Notes: generated by a model not told the origin, from the letters alone. A stretch of 64,000 bases of DNA from Paracoccus zhejiangensis (GCF_002847445.1 NZ_CP025430.1:3149001-3213000); one strand, 5' to 3'. Positions 10,260 to 19,493 are shown, numbered from the stretch's first letter. Numbers and translations: made by a program.

Positions 10260-10930
10260 CAGAAGACCGACATGATCTCGGCCAGCGGCTTCTTGCGCTT
10301 GGCGGCAGCCGGCACGGTCGCCGCGGCCGAGGGCAGGCCCACCGGTAGGATCATCAGCGCCTTCTCGTTCTCGGGCCGCAGGCACAGCTCGTTCAGGAAC
10401 TTCATCGGATTGGGCGTATGTTCCAGCGTCACCAGCCCGGCATGGTGGATCGCCGTGATCAGCATGCCGCAGGCGATGCCGACGCTTTCGGGAACATAGT
10501 AATGCTTGTGCCGCTGACCCTCGGCATCCGTGCCCCAGCGCTGCGCGAAGACCACGATCAGCCAGGGCGCGATGGTCAGATGCGGCTTTTCCGGCCCGGT
10601 GCCCACCGGCTCCAGCGCCGCCAGCCATTCATCGCCGCCACCGCCGGCATAGAAGGCGCGCTCCTCCTCTTCCGCCGCGTCGCGGATGCGGGCCTTCATG
10701 GCGGGGTCCGAGATGGCGACGAAATGCCAGGGCTGCTGGTTCGCGCCCGAGGGGGCGGTGCCGGCGGCCTCGATGCAGGCTTCGATCACCGCGCGGTCCA
10801 CCGGGTCGGGGGCGAAGTCGCGCACCGAATGCCGCCGGCGCATATGGTCGCGGAAAGCGCGGGCCGAGGCCAGCGAGTCCTCGGGCGAAAGCTGCAGGCG
10901 GTCCGGCAGCGGCAGCGGCACATAGCTCAT
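10259..10930 (-). CDS. Nitroreductase-family flavoprotein
   Basis: The 223-residue protein belongs to the nitroreductase fold. The FMN phosphate-binding arginines are in MRRRHSVRDF, followed by GTAPSGANQQPWHFVAI and, later, ESVGIACGMLITAIHHAGL and PVGLPS. The PSGANQQPW form resembles the BluB/iodotyrosine-deiodinase-like subgroup more than classic NfsB; nothing shows it makes dimethylbenzimidazole. AGGGG precedes the ATG at 10930, and longer in-frame starts run into mbfA. It is coupled to the AEC carrier by a TGATG overlap and lies 20 bp after mbfA, so the three genes may form one operon. Confidence 0.85.
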   Translation of the reverse strand: MSYVPLPLPDRLQLSPEDSLASARAFRDHMRRRHSVRDFAPDPVDRAVIEACIEAAGTAPSGANQQPWHFVAISDPAMKARIRDAAEEEERAFYAGGGGDEWLAALEPVGTGPEKPHLTIAPWLIVVFAQRWGTDAEGQRHKHYYVPESVGIACGMLITAIHHAGLVTLEHTPNPMKFLNELCLRPENEKALMILPVGLPSAAATVPAAAKRKKPLAEIMSVF

Positions 10931-10950
10931 CTCGACCCCTCGATCTGGGG

Positions 10951-11931
10951 TCAGCCCGATCCGATCAGCACCCCGGTTGCAAAGACCAAACCACCGCCGA
11001 CCACCACTTGCAAGGCGGCACGCCAGAATGGCGTCTGCATATAGCGGTTCTGGATCCAGGCGATGGCCCAAAGCTCGACGAAGACGACGATCATGGCGAT
11101 GATCGTGGCGGTCCAGAAATGCGGGATCAGATAGGGCAGGGCGTGACCCAAACCGCCAAGCGCGGTCATCACGCCCGAGGAGATGCCGCGTTTGATCGGC
11201 GAACCGCGCCCCGAGACGACGCCGTCATCGGAGGCGGCCTCGGTAAAGCCCATGCTGATGCCGGCGCCAAGGCTGGCGGCCAAGCCCACGAGGAAGGTCG
11301 TGCCGGTGTCCTGCGTGGCGAAGGCGGTGGCGAAGATCGGGGCGAGGGTCGAGACCGAGCCGTCCATCAGCCCGGCCAGCCCCGGCTGCACCCAGGTCAG
11401 CACGAAATCCCGATGCGCGGTCTTGGCCTCGGTCTCGCGTGCCTCACGGGTCAGGTGTTCGTCGCTCAGCTCTTCGGCGCGGGTCTCGTGGCCCTGCTCG
11501 GCTGCTGCGAGGTCACCCAGCAGCTTGCGCGTCGCGGCATCGCTGCTGCGTTGGGCGGCATGGGTATAGAACTCGGCCGCCGCGCGCTCCATCACCGCCG
11601 ACTCGGCGCGAATCGTGTCCAGCGACAGGTTCTGCATCATCCAGGCCGGGCGGCGGTGGTAATAACCCGCCACATGCTCGCGCCGGATCAGCGGGATCGC
11701 CTCGCCAAAGCGGGCGAGATGCGCCGCGATCAACTGCTGGCGGTGGCCATCCTCTTCCTCGGCCATGCCGTCGAAAATCGCGGCGGTGGCGGCGTAATCC
11801 GTGCGCAGGAAGGAGGCCCAGTTGCGATAGATGCGGGCGTCATCCTCTTCCGAGGAAATCGCCAGCGCCAGCACCTCCTGCTCGGACAGTTCCGAGAATT
11901 TCTTGCGGCCGGAAAAGGAAAAGCTCGTCAT
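10951..11931 (-). CDS. mbfA: Membrane-bound ferritin-like iron exporter MbfA (rubrerythrin-VIT1 fusion)
   Basis: The 326-residue protein fuses an N-terminal rubrerythrin-like di-iron domain (about 10-165, with [39 protein letters not shown] and AAEQGHE supplying Glu/His ligands) to a C-terminal VIT1/CCC1 membrane domain (about 180-326, four to five helices). This is the architecture of MbfA, shown in Agrobacterium and Bradyrhizobium to export iron and protect against iron and peroxide under Irr control. A strong GGAGGGGG site precedes the ATG. Whether an Irr box lies upstream could not be decided by eye. Downstream are the nitroreductase and AEC genes. Confidence 0.9.
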   Translation of the reverse strand: MTSFSFSGRKKFSELSEQEVLALAISSEEDDARIYRNWASFLRTDYAATAAIFDGMAEEEDGHRQQLIAAHLARFGEAIPLIRREHVAGYYHRRPAWMMQNLSLDTIRAESAVMERAAAEFYTHAAQRSSDAATRKLLGDLAAAEQGHETRAEELSDEHLTREARETEAKTAHRDFVLTWVQPGLAGLMDGSVSTLAPIFATAFATQDTGTTFLVGLAASLGAGISMGFTEAASDDGVVSGRGSPIKRGISSGVMTALGGLGHALPYLIPHFWTATIIAMIVVFVELWAIAWIQNRYMQTPFWRAALQVVVGGGLVFATGVLIGSG

Positions 11932-11969
11932 GTCCCCCTCCCGGGGTGAAATTCGATTTGGGAGTGCGT

Positions 11970-12233
11970 TCAGCGAGTGGCGGGTCGGGAAACCTGTCCG
12001 CGTTCGACGGTGAATTCACGCGCGCCATCGCCGAGATCGCGCATCTCGACCATGACATGCCCGCCTTCTGCACAGAAATGAGGCACATCGACCACCGCCG
12101 CCGGGTCCGTGGCGATCAGCCGCAGACGTGTTCCCGGTGGCGCGGACATGAGCCGTTTGCGCAGCCGCAGGACCGGCAGCGGGCACAGCAGGCCGCGCGC
12201 ATCGACCTCGTCGCCGGGCTCGGTCTCGATCAT
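11970..12233 (-). CDS. TusA-family sulfurtransferase (sulfur carrier)
   Basis: The 87-residue protein has the TusA signature DARGLLCPLPVLRLRK with the catalytic cysteine of the CPxP motif at about residue 17. TusA proteins relay persulfide sulfur for tRNA thiolation, molybdopterin synthesis or sulfur oxidation. A second Cys lies in VPHFCAEGG, the site typical of the short TusA-like group. The start ATG overlaps the TGA of the DUF2478 gene (ATGA), so the two are translationally coupled. The partner suggests a molybdenum-related task, but that is inference. mbfA starts 38 bp downstream. Confidence 0.85.
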   Translation of the reverse strand: MIETEPGDEVDARGLLCPLPVLRLRKRLMSAPPGTRLRLIATDPAAVVDVPHFCAEGGHVMVEMRDLGDGAREFTVERGQVSRPATR

Positions 12234-12748
12234 GCAGCCTTGCCCTGACGCACCGCGCGCTGGCTCCACTCGGCCAGACCCGCGGGATCGACCCATTCGG
12301 CGAGCTCGCCGGCGAAGGCGTCGAAGGGCGCGCGCTGTTCGATCGGCACATGGATCAGAACCGGCACGCCTTCGTGCAGCGCCTCTGCGATCACGTCGCG
12401 AAACCCCAGCCCCAGCGCCTCCTGCTTGCCGAATTTCGGGAGAATACAGATGTCTGCGCCCTCGGTCAGCCGGGCCGAGACGCGCCCGGCAGCGGTCTGT
12501 AGCGCGCCGGAATCCAGCCTGCAGGCCACCGCGCCCGGCCCCAGGGATTGCGAAATGCGGATCATCGGCCCCGTATCGCCAAGGACGCGCAGGTCCATGT
12601 CGCAGGCGCAATCGGCGCTGCCGCCGGAATTGACCTGAAGCGCCCCGACCACCCGCAGGCCCTGCCGCGACAGGTTCTCGGCCAGATCGGTCAGCAGCTG
12701 ATCGGCCGCGCCCGGTTCGGCATCGGGCAAGGTAAAGCATCCGAGCAT
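12230..12748 (-). CDS. DUF2478 domain protein
   Basis: The 172-residue cytosolic protein fits the DUF2478 family: the start (FTLPDAEPGAADQLLTDLA), CDMDLRVL, ISQSLGPGAVACRLDSGAL, and ILPKFGKQEALGLGFRDVIAEAL. These proteins resemble THEP1/MobB-like P-loop NTPases without a complete Walker A loop and are often encoded near molybdate transport or molybdenum-cofactor genes; no biochemical role is established. Here the partner is a TusA-like sulfurtransferase, joined by a 4-bp overlap. There are no molybdate transport genes in the window. Confidence 0.78.
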   Translation of the reverse strand: MLGCFTLPDAEPGAADQLLTDLAENLSRQGLRVVGALQVNSGGSADCACDMDLRVLGDTGPMIRISQSLGPGAVACRLDSGALQTAAGRVSARLTEGADICILPKFGKQEALGLGFRDVIAEALHEGVPVLIHVPIEQRAPFDAFAGELAEWVDPAGLAEWSQRAVRQGKAA

Positions 12749-12851
12749 GGCAATATCTCCATTCTTCCGCCGCAGGATAGGCCAGCGGGCCGAAAGCGCA
12801 AGCCGCCGCCCGGCGTGACAGGGCCGGGGATACAGGCTATGCGAGAGCAGA

Positions 12852-15083
12852 ATGGGAAGAAATCAGACACAAGGTGCAATGGTCCCGAATATCCTGATGT
12901 CGCGCAATGACGGGCTGGGTGCGCGGCTGATTCCACTGCTCAGCGCCCTGCGGCTCGCACAGTTGACCGGCGCGAAGCTGCGCGTCTTTTGGCCCTCGCA
13001 GGATCAGCGCACCAATGTTTCGCAGTTTGCCTGCCTCTTCGCGCCGGAATTTTCCGAGGCCTATTTCATCCCCGAGGCCGAGTTTCGTCCCCGCCGCGTC
13101 TCGATCATCCCGGCCCACCGCTTCCAGCACCTGACGCCGGAAGAGTTCGTTCAGCAGGCCGATCCGGCCTCCGACTATTTCATCGAAGAGGCCACCGGAC
13201 CGGTCGCGCTGATGGGCGAAGACCCGGGCGAGGTGGCGCGCGACTATCGCGAGGCGATGGGGATAATCACCTTCACCGACCGGGTGAAGGATGTCATGGC
13301 GCGGATCGATGCCGCCTTTGCCGGGCGGCAGGTGACGGCCTATCACATCCGCCACGGTGACGTGACCAGCAGCTATCGCGCCCGCGGCAAGGCCTGGCCG
13401 AACAAGTATGTCCCGCCCGAGATCTACCTGGAGCACATGCGTCAATCGGGCGTCGGGCCGGATCGCCCGGCGCTGCTGATTTCGGACACGCCGGCCTCGA
13501 TTGACTGGCTGGTCGAGCGCCAGCCCGGGGCGATGCGGCTGAGCGACCTGATCCGGCTTGAGGATCTGGAATCGCTGCAATTCGATTTCCTCGAACTTTA
13601 CGCCATGTCGCGCGCCGCCCTGATCGTCGCGCCCGAGATGAGCGGCTTTTCTCGCGTGGCCGCCGCCATCGGCGCGGTGCCGATCGCCGATGTCGGCCAG
13701 TCGCTGACCGACCAGGCGATGGAACAGGCGATGGTCGCGATGCAGGCGCGGCTGGAGGGCCAGCCCGAGAGTTTCCTCAATGATGGCGAGATCGCCCAGG
13801 CTACGGTGCATCTGCGCCGCTGGCTGGACCTTCAGGACCGCGCAGGGGATTTGTCCGAGATGCTGGACCGGCAGCTGGACCAGGGCAATACCGTGCCGCT
13901 GCTGTACCGGATGCGCGGTGAGGATGCCTTTCGCGCCGGCGACATGGCGGCGCTGGCCGAGACCGGTCGGCAGGCCCGCGACGCGATGATCCCCTTGCCA
14001 CATGTGCTGAGCGAGATCGACACCATGCAGGCGCTGCTGCATCTGCGCGTGGGCGAGGCCGAAGCCGCGACGCCGCTTTTGCGCCGCGCGCTTTATACTT
14101 GGCCGATGCAGGCTTTTGCAGCCGAGGCGGTGCGTCTGTGGCTGCTGGCTGATCCGCGTCCGTCCGCGCCGCTTTATCCCTTCGATCCGCTGGTGCTGGA
14201 CCTGATCAGCCTGTCGCGCGGCGAGCCGCAGAAGCGGGTCGAGATGCGCAGCCTTGTCTGGGAAACGCGACATTTCCTGTCGAACACCTTTCGCGGCCCG
14301 CTGACCGCCGCCAGTGCCGATGCCGAGCTGCGCGAGAAGGTGCTGGCAGTCGAGGCGCAGGACGAGATCAGGGGAACGGCCGCCGAACGGGCGCTGAAGA
14401 GTTTCCGCAGCCAGATCGAGATGGAGGGTCCCGACCCGGAATCGGCGCTGTCGCTCGCAGCCGAGATGGCCCATGACGCGCCCTTGGAAGAGAACCGTTG
14501 GGCGACACAGCGTTTCGCGCTGAACCTGCTGCACCTGCGGAAGTATCAACGCGCGCGGTATTGGTTCGCACGACTGGCCAAGCAATGGCCCGACGAACCC
14601 GTCTATGCCGGACTGCTGGCCATCACCATCATGCGCGAGGGCGAGAACGAGGTTGCGCTGACCCATTTCGAGCGCGCCAATCCGGCAGGCACGACGCCCT
14701 ATCCGGTCTTCATTCCCAAGCATGTGCAATTGCTGGACCGGCTGAAGCGCGAGGACGAGGCCGAGGCGCTTTATGACCGGCTGCTCGATGAGACCGGCTG
14801 GGCCGAGATGCACCTGACCGCCGTGGTGCGTCGTGCCCTGCGCCAGGGTCGTCCCTTCCCGCATCTGGATCGGTTGACCCGACTTGCCGACGAGGCCGGC
14901 CCGCATCGCGCCGCCGGTGCCCTTGCGGCGCAGCTTCTCTACCGCGAGGGCCGGACCGACGAGGCCCGCGCCCGCGCTCAGGCGGCGCTGGATGGCGGCG
15001 GCGTGCCCGCCGGTGATCTGAAGGCGGTACAGGCGGTCTTGGGGATCGTGGCGGTCGAGCCCGAGGGAACAGAGCCCAAATGA
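12852..15083 (+). CDS. Fucosyltransferase-like (NodZ/POFUT-type) domain protein with TPR-like C-terminus
   Basis: The 743-residue protein starts with a glycan-transferase-like domain (about 10-310): NILMSRNDGLGARLIPLLSA matches the donor-site Gly-rich start of NodZ/GT23-like enzymes, and HIRHGD (165-170) matches the HxRxGD nucleotide-fucose motif. The C-terminal 400 residues are helical, with TPR-like spacing (for example RYWFARLAKQWPDEPVYAGLL). That part may bind acceptor proteins or polysaccharide machinery. A second ATG at 12879, with AAGG upstream, may be the true start. It overlaps the next gene by ATGA. Probably acts in surface-glycan synthesis; donor and acceptor are unknown. Confidence 0.65.
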   Translation: MGRNQTQGAMVPNILMSRNDGLGARLIPLLSALRLAQLTGAKLRVFWPSQDQRTNVSQFACLFAPEFSEAYFIPEAEFRPRRVSIIPAHRFQHLTPEEFVQQADPASDYFIEEATGPVALMGEDPGEVARDYREAMGIITFTDRVKDVMARIDAAFAGRQVTAYHIRHGDVTSSYRARGKAWPNKYVPPEIYLEHMRQSGVGPDRPALLISDTPASIDWLVERQPGAMRLSDLIRLEDLESLQFDFLELYAMSRAALIVAPEMSGFSRVAAAIGAVPIADVGQSLTDQAMEQAMVAMQARLEGQPESFLNDGEIAQATVHLRRWLDLQDRAGDLSEMLDRQLDQGNTVPLLYRMRGEDAFRAGDMAALAETGRQARDAMIPLPHVLSEIDTMQALLHLRVGEAEAATPLLRRALYTWPMQAFAAEAVRLWLLADPRPSAPLYPFDPLVLDLISLSRGEPQKRVEMRSLVWETRHFLSNTFRGPLTAASADAELREKVLAVEAQDEIRGTAAERALKSFRSQIEMEGPDPESALSLAAEMAHDAPLEENRWATQRFALNLLHLRKYQRARYWFARLAKQWPDEPVYAGLLAITIMREGENEVALTHFERANPAGTTPYPVFIPKHVQLLDRLKREDEAEALYDRLLDETGWAEMHLTAVVRRALRQGRPFPHLDRLTRLADEAGPHRAAGALAAQLLYREGRTDEARARAQAALDGGGVPAGDLKAVQAVLGIVAVEPEGTEPK

Positions 15084-16348
15084 CCGATCATTCCGTGCTG
15101 CTTCTGGCCTATGGCCAGTCGAATGCCGATCTCTATCCGGCGGCACCGGCTCTGCCCTGTGAGGCGTTTGGCGATCCGCGGATCGTGACCTTCAATGATG
15201 GCCATGCCTTTCGGGGTCTGCTTGGCGCAAGCCCCTTACAGGAGGCAACGGCGCTGGTACCGGCCGGAGCGGCGTCCTATGAAACCGTGAAATGTCGCAA
15301 CTACCAGTCCTTTCAGATCGCGGCGGCAGCCCGACTGTTGCATGAAACTGGCATTGGAGCGCCTCGTCATGTCATCGTGCGCGCGGAGGGCCGCGGGGGG
15401 CGTCGCTTTCATGGGACTGTTGCGAAGAACGGCCTCCACGTCGAAGGCATTCTGAGCAATGTGGACGGCACCGATTCACAGATATTGCTGAATCTGTCGA
15501 GCGCGATCCGCATCTCCGCGACCCTGGCGCTGCAAGCAGGTGCGCCGCTCAGCCGGATCATTGTCAATTTTGTCCATGGCGAGGCGGATCGAGGTACCCC
15601 AAAGGAGATCTACCGCCAGAATCTCGAGCGACTGATCGACCGTGTGGCAGGATTCGCTGCCGAGTTTGATCTGCCGGTGCATTGGTTGATCCTCGATCCT
15701 GCGGGAACCTCCAGCATGGGAAGCGGTAACAACTGGCATTGCCGGTTGGCGATGCGCGAGGTGGCCAGCAGCCGTTCCAATGCCCATCTGATCGGCGCGG
15801 GTTATGCCTATCCACTGGATGATCTGATCCATTACACCAGCGAGGCACGGGTGCTGTTCGGAGAGCATTTTGGCACTGCGGCGGCGCATCTGCTGGCGCG
15901 CGACGCGGGCGCGAAAGGCGATCTGGGCTGGATGCTTGACGCCCCCGGTCCCCCTCAGGCTTTTCTGAGGGATTCAACGGTCGAGCTTCACCTTCCCGGC
16001 AGTACAGATTTCGAGCTGATCGCAGGCATTTCGGACGCCGAACTTACGGTCGAGGGGTTCAGCGCCTCTCATGCCGCGCGCTGCCGGGTGATCGGGGTGG
16101 TGCAGTCCGGCCCACGCAGCGTCCGGGTGCAACTTGACCAGCCTCCCTCCATGTCTGCGTGCGCGAGTCTGGATTATGCCTTTCAGATTGTGCGCAGGGA
16201 TGATCGCCGCAGCGACTCCCCCCTGCCCGCAGGTCGCGGCGGCTGGCGCAGCGTGCGGGCGCTTGACTCGATGGTTCTGCCGGGGCGGCGGATTCACCAA
16301 TGGGTGCCGGGTTTCAGCATTCCCTTTGCCGAGATGGAACAGGGCTGA
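15080..16348 (+). CDS. SGNH-type carbohydrate esterase-like protein
   Basis: The 422-residue protein carries the sialate-O-acetylesterase-like (SASA/CE6-type) blocks: GQSN at 12-15 (catalytic Ser14), FVHGEAD in the position of the family QGESD block, and DLIHYTSEA in the position of the C-terminal Asp-x-x-His dyad. The last 130 residues look like a separate beta domain. There is no signal peptide, so it may act in the cytoplasm on a sugar intermediate. It is translationally coupled (ATGA) to the fucosyltransferase-like gene, which suggests deacylation of the same glycan. The substrate is inference. Confidence 0.65.
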   Translation: MTDHSVLLLAYGQSNADLYPAAPALPCEAFGDPRIVTFNDGHAFRGLLGASPLQEATALVPAGAASYETVKCRNYQSFQIAAAARLLHETGIGAPRHVIVRAEGRGGRRFHGTVAKNGLHVEGILSNVDGTDSQILLNLSSAIRISATLALQAGAPLSRIIVNFVHGEADRGTPKEIYRQNLERLIDRVAGFAAEFDLPVHWLILDPAGTSSMGSGNNWHCRLAMREVASSRSNAHLIGAGYAYPLDDLIHYTSEARVLFGEHFGTAAAHLLARDAGAKGDLGWMLDAPGPPQAFLRDSTVELHLPGSTDFELIAGISDAELTVEGFSASHAARCRVIGVVQSGPRSVRVQLDQPPSMSACASLDYAFQIVRRDDRRSDSPLPAGRGGWRSVRALDSMVLPGRRIHQWVPGFSIPFAEMEQG

Positions 16349-16353
16349 TCCGG

Positions 16354-17520
16354 TCAGGCGAACTTGTTGTCGCCCCGGACCGTGCCCTCCTGCTGGCCGG
16401 CCAGGTATTTCTCGCGGTTCAGCATCCGGTGGAACGGGGTGCCGTCATGCAGCACTCGCAGGCGCTCGCGCTCGTCCTCGCGTTCGGCATCCGAAATGTC
16501 GCGCCAGGTTGTACGGCCCGAGATCATGCCCTTCTCTGCCAGCGCCGCGCCAAGCCGGGCAAAGCTGATCTCGCCGCAAGAGCGGCGGCCGGGGCGCTTG
16601 TCGGGATAGGGCAGCCAGTCCTCGACCAGCACGTCCACCTCGAAGGCGTCGATGTTCTGGAACAGGCGCAGCTGGTCGACGAAATGCGGGATCAGGTCCA
16701 TGCTGCGGCGCTTGATGATGGCGACCTTCTGCTCGGCATTGCCGACAAAGCCCACCAGGTGCAGCGGCGAGCAGTCGCAGGCCACGATCATCTTCGCCGC
16801 CTTGTATTGCGCCACCTGGTCCAGCAGCGGGTGGTTCTGCGGGTGATAGATCTCGAAGCCCTCGGCCTTCAGCTGTTCTTCCAACAGCCATTCGCCGATG
16901 ATCCCGCCCCGGTCCCGTGCGAGGCCCGAGCGCGAGATATAGATCTTTTCAGCTCCCTTGGCAGGGACGGTCCGGCCGGCAAAGCGGCGCATATAGCTGC
17001 GAAATGCCTCGGACCCGCGCATCAACTCGAACTGGCCAAAGCCCTGCCGTGGGACGAACAGCCGGTCGACCCGCAGGGGAACCGGCGTCGACCGGATCGG
17101 CACGGTCGCGCCCAGCACGTTGAACAGCGGCCGGAACTGGCGGACGAACTGCATCGGGCGGGCATTGATCTTGGGGGTATAGACGATGCTCTGGATCGCC
17201 GGGCGCAGCTCGTCCAGCGCCCAGAGGCGGGTGGTGGATTCGACGAGGAAATGCCCGAAATGGCCGAACAGCATACCGCCGAACATATGCTGGCCGGGCA
17301 GGTGCTCGATGGTGGCCGGATCGGGCATCTCGGGCGCCAGGTTGACCTGCCGTCCCTCGCCCCAGGTGATCGAGTTCTCGACCATCTCGCCCTCGGCGGT
17401 CAGCACGCCCGAGGACTGGAAGCGGTTGTTGTTGCCACCCATGCCGCGCGGGGGCGGCACGATGATGGCATTGTCGACGATGACAATCGACCGTTTCGTA
17501 TCATCGAGATCCAGACCCAT
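16354..17520 (-). CDS. Glycosyltransferase family 61 protein
   Basis: The 388-residue protein fits the DUF563/GT61 family: FGHFGHFLVESTTRLWAL is the conserved N-terminal block, KIYISRSGLARDRG the central nucleotide-sugar block, and IIVACDCSPLHL-like sequence (MIVACDCSPLHLVGF) the C-terminal acceptor block. Bacterial GT61 enzymes act in capsule, exopolysaccharide or LPS synthesis. Its ATG overlaps the TGA of the response-regulator gene (TGATG), an unusual coupling of a regulator to a structural gene. It converges on the SGNH esterase with 5 bp between stops. Confidence 0.83.
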   Translation of the reverse strand: MGLDLDDTKRSIVIVDNAIIVPPPRGMGGNNNRFQSSGVLTAEGEMVENSITWGEGRQVNLAPEMPDPATIEHLPGQHMFGGMLFGHFGHFLVESTTRLWALDELRPAIQSIVYTPKINARPMQFVRQFRPLFNVLGATVPIRSTPVPLRVDRLFVPRQGFGQFELMRGSEAFRSYMRRFAGRTVPAKGAEKIYISRSGLARDRGGIIGEWLLEEQLKAEGFEIYHPQNHPLLDQVAQYKAAKMIVACDCSPLHLVGFVGNAEQKVAIIKRRSMDLIPHFVDQLRLFQNIDAFEVDVLVEDWLPYPDKRPGRRSCGEISFARLGAALAEKGMISGRTTWRDISDAEREDERERLRVLHDGTPFHRMLNREKYLAGQQEGTVRGDNKFA

Positions 17521-18140
17521 CAGACGCCCCGTTCAAGGGCGATGCGCATCAGCCCGTTCATGCCATCTACCGCCAGCTTCTTCTTCAGGGCAGACGAGGT
17601 ATTCGCGACGGTCTTGTAGCTGACCCCCAACTCATCGGCGATGGCCTGCAGGCTCTGCCCCTGACCGATCTGGCGCAGCACCTCGGTCTCGCGCTGGCTC
17701 AGTTGCGCCAGCGGATCGGCGCCCGCGCCCGCGCGCATGGTGGCAAGCGCGATGGCATGTTTCGGGTTCAGGTAGAATTCGCCCGCTTCCTGCGCCCGGA
17801 TGGCCTGCCGGAATTCCTCGGGCGGGGCGTTTTTCGACAGGAAACCATGTGCCCCTGCCTCGATGGCGCGGGCGGCAAAGCCGGTCTGGTCATTCATGGA
17901 GAAGACGAGAATGCGGGTGCCGGGAACCGCCACCAGCAGATCGCCGATCATCGACAGCCCGTCGCCATCGGGCAGGGTGATGTCCAGGACGATCAGCCCG
18001 GGCTGCCGATCGCGGGCCTGCTGCATGGCTTCGCGCGCATTCATCGCCTGGTGGATGTCGTCATAGCCCAGCTCGCGCAGCAGCCGGCCGGCCCCCAGAT
18101 GGGTGATCGGGTGGTCATCGACAACCAGCGCGGATTTCAT
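17520..18140 (-). CDS. NarL/LuxR-type two-component response regulator
   Basis: The 206-residue protein has a complete receiver domain: acidic pair D8/D9, phosphoacceptor Asp53 (LIVLDITLPDGDG), the S/T site near Ser81 and Lys103 (FLSKNAP). A LuxR-type helix-turn-helix follows (about 145-206; LSQRETEVLRQIGQGQS, IADELGVSYKTVANTSSALKKKL). It is cotranscribed with the histidine kinase upstream (ATGA overlap) and the GT61 gene downstream, so the pair may control surface-glycan genes. The signal is unknown. Confidence 0.93.
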   Translation of the reverse strand: MKSALVVDDHPITHLGAGRLLRELGYDDIHQAMNAREAMQQARDRQPGLIVLDITLPDGDGLSMIGDLLVAVPGTRILVFSMNDQTGFAARAIEAGAHGFLSKNAPPEEFRQAIRAQEAGEFYLNPKHAIALATMRAGAGADPLAQLSQRETEVLRQIGQGQSLQAIADELGVSYKTVANTSSALKKKLAVDGMNGLMRIALERGV

Positions 18141-19468
18141 CGGTTACGGCCCCTCGGCAATGCGGCGGTCAGTGTCGTCCCCGTTCTATCCGAACTGATG
18201 TCCAGCCTGCCAGCCAGAAGCGCGATCCGCTCGGCCATGCCCGAGAGGCCGGTGCCGCGCGGGGTGCCGGGGGCGATGCCCTTGCCATCATCGCGGACGG
18301 TCATGGTCCAATGGGTGGGATCGGATCCCAAGGTGGCGGTGATCCGGCCTGCGCCGGCGTGGCGAAGGGCGTTGGTCGTGCCCTCCTGCAGGATGCGGAA
18401 CAGGGTCAGGGCGGTGGCCTCGTCTGGTTCGGGCAGGTCGGGCGGGATGCTGATGCGGATCCCGGTGTCGGGAAAACGGCCGGCAAGGTCCTGGACATGG
18501 CCCTTGAGAACGGTCGCCAGCGGCAATTGCCCCAGCGGCGCGGGGCGCAGGTCGTCCAAGAGCGCCCGGTTCACCCGGCTGATCTCGTCGGCGATGGCGG
18601 TGATGGCCTCGGCATGGTCGCGGATCGCCGGGTCGTCGCTGCGCTGGCGCAGGGCATCGGCCTCGACCCTGAGGCCAAAGAGGCAGGGGCCCATCTCGTC
18701 ATGCAGGTCGCGGGCGATGGCCTTGCGCTCGTCATCGGTGCGGGTCACCACTTGGCGCTGCAGGTGCTCGCGCTCGGCTCGGGCCTGTTCCAGCGCCGCG
18801 CCCAGAAGATCGACTCCACGCCCGATCGGGGCGAGGTCGGGCTGCGGCAGCGGGCCAACGCGCGCTTCCAGCCGGCCCTGCGTCAGGTCGGTCAGCCGCG
18901 CGGCGATATCGCCCACCGGGCGCAGCGCCCGCCGGGTCAGCCAGACGATCAGCGCCCCCTGCAGAAGCGCGGCCAGCGCCGTCAGCCCGAGGATCCGGCG
19001 CATGTCCTGCCAGGCCGTGACAATCTGCGCCGTCGGGTCGGCGGTGATCGAGACATAGCCCAGCATCCGCCGCTCGATCACCACCGGCAGGCGGGTTTCC
19101 TGCGGCTCAGGCGCGATCAGGCGGGCGAACCACAGTGGTGCCGCTGTGGTGACGCCGGCGGCGGGCGTGACCTGGTGCAGGGCCCCGTCGCGCGCGTCGA
19201 GAATGGTGATGGCGGCATTGCGCGGCGAGACCAGCCGCTCGGGCAGCGTGGCCATCAGGCGGTCCAACGGCACCGCGTCCTGCATCGTGCCGATGGTCGC
19301 CAGCACCAGCGAGCGGGCGGTTTCGACCCCGGTGCGCAACTCGCTGGTGACGGTCTGGCGCAGGTTCTGCAGGCTGAACAGCGTCAAGACCACCAGCAGC
19401 ATCAGCTGGATGGCGAAAATCACGCTCAGGATGCGTTGGGTCAGGGTCAACCGTGTCATGGCCGCCAT
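18137..19468 (-). CDS. Sensor histidine kinase (HisKA_3 type, NarX-like)
   Basis: The 443-residue membrane kinase has a first helix at about 10-32, a periplasmic sensor region of about 125 residues, a second helix at about 158-178, a HAMP-like linker, and the HisKA_3 phosphoacceptor block ERKAIARDLHDEMGP with His256. The HATPase domain shows LFRILQEGTTNALRHAGA (N box), DDGKGI (G1) and GTGLSGMAERI (G2). The periplasmic part resembles no sensor fold that I can name. It pairs with the response regulator downstream through an ATGA overlap. The start is either 19468 or an ATG three codons later; neither has a strong ribosome site. Confidence 0.92.
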   Translation of the reverse strand: MAAMTRLTLTQRILSVIFAIQLMLLVVLTLFSLQNLRQTVTSELRTGVETARSLVLATIGTMQDAVPLDRLMATLPERLVSPRNAAITILDARDGALHQVTPAAGVTTAAPLWFARLIAPEPQETRLPVVIERRMLGYVSITADPTAQIVTAWQDMRRILGLTALAALLQGALIVWLTRRALRPVGDIAARLTDLTQGRLEARVGPLPQPDLAPIGRGVDLLGAALEQARAEREHLQRQVVTRTDDERKAIARDLHDEMGPCLFGLRVEADALRQRSDDPAIRDHAEAITAIADEISRVNRALLDDLRPAPLGQLPLATVLKGHVQDLAGRFPDTGIRISIPPDLPEPDEATALTLFRILQEGTTNALRHAGAGRITATLGSDPTHWTMTVRDDGKGIAPGTPRGTGLSGMAERIALLAGRLDISSDRTGTTLTAALPRGRNR

Positions 19469-19493
19469 GTTTGGCCGAAGCCGGTGGCTTCGT

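Noticed and set aside
12837..15146. Long minus-strand open frame (769 residues) opposite the fucosyltransferase-like gene
   Set aside because: It is antisense to a gene with clear motifs and coding bias; in high-GC DNA the opposite strand is often open. The translation (RQRRHVAGAKG-type, Arg/Gly/His-rich) has no family-like pattern.
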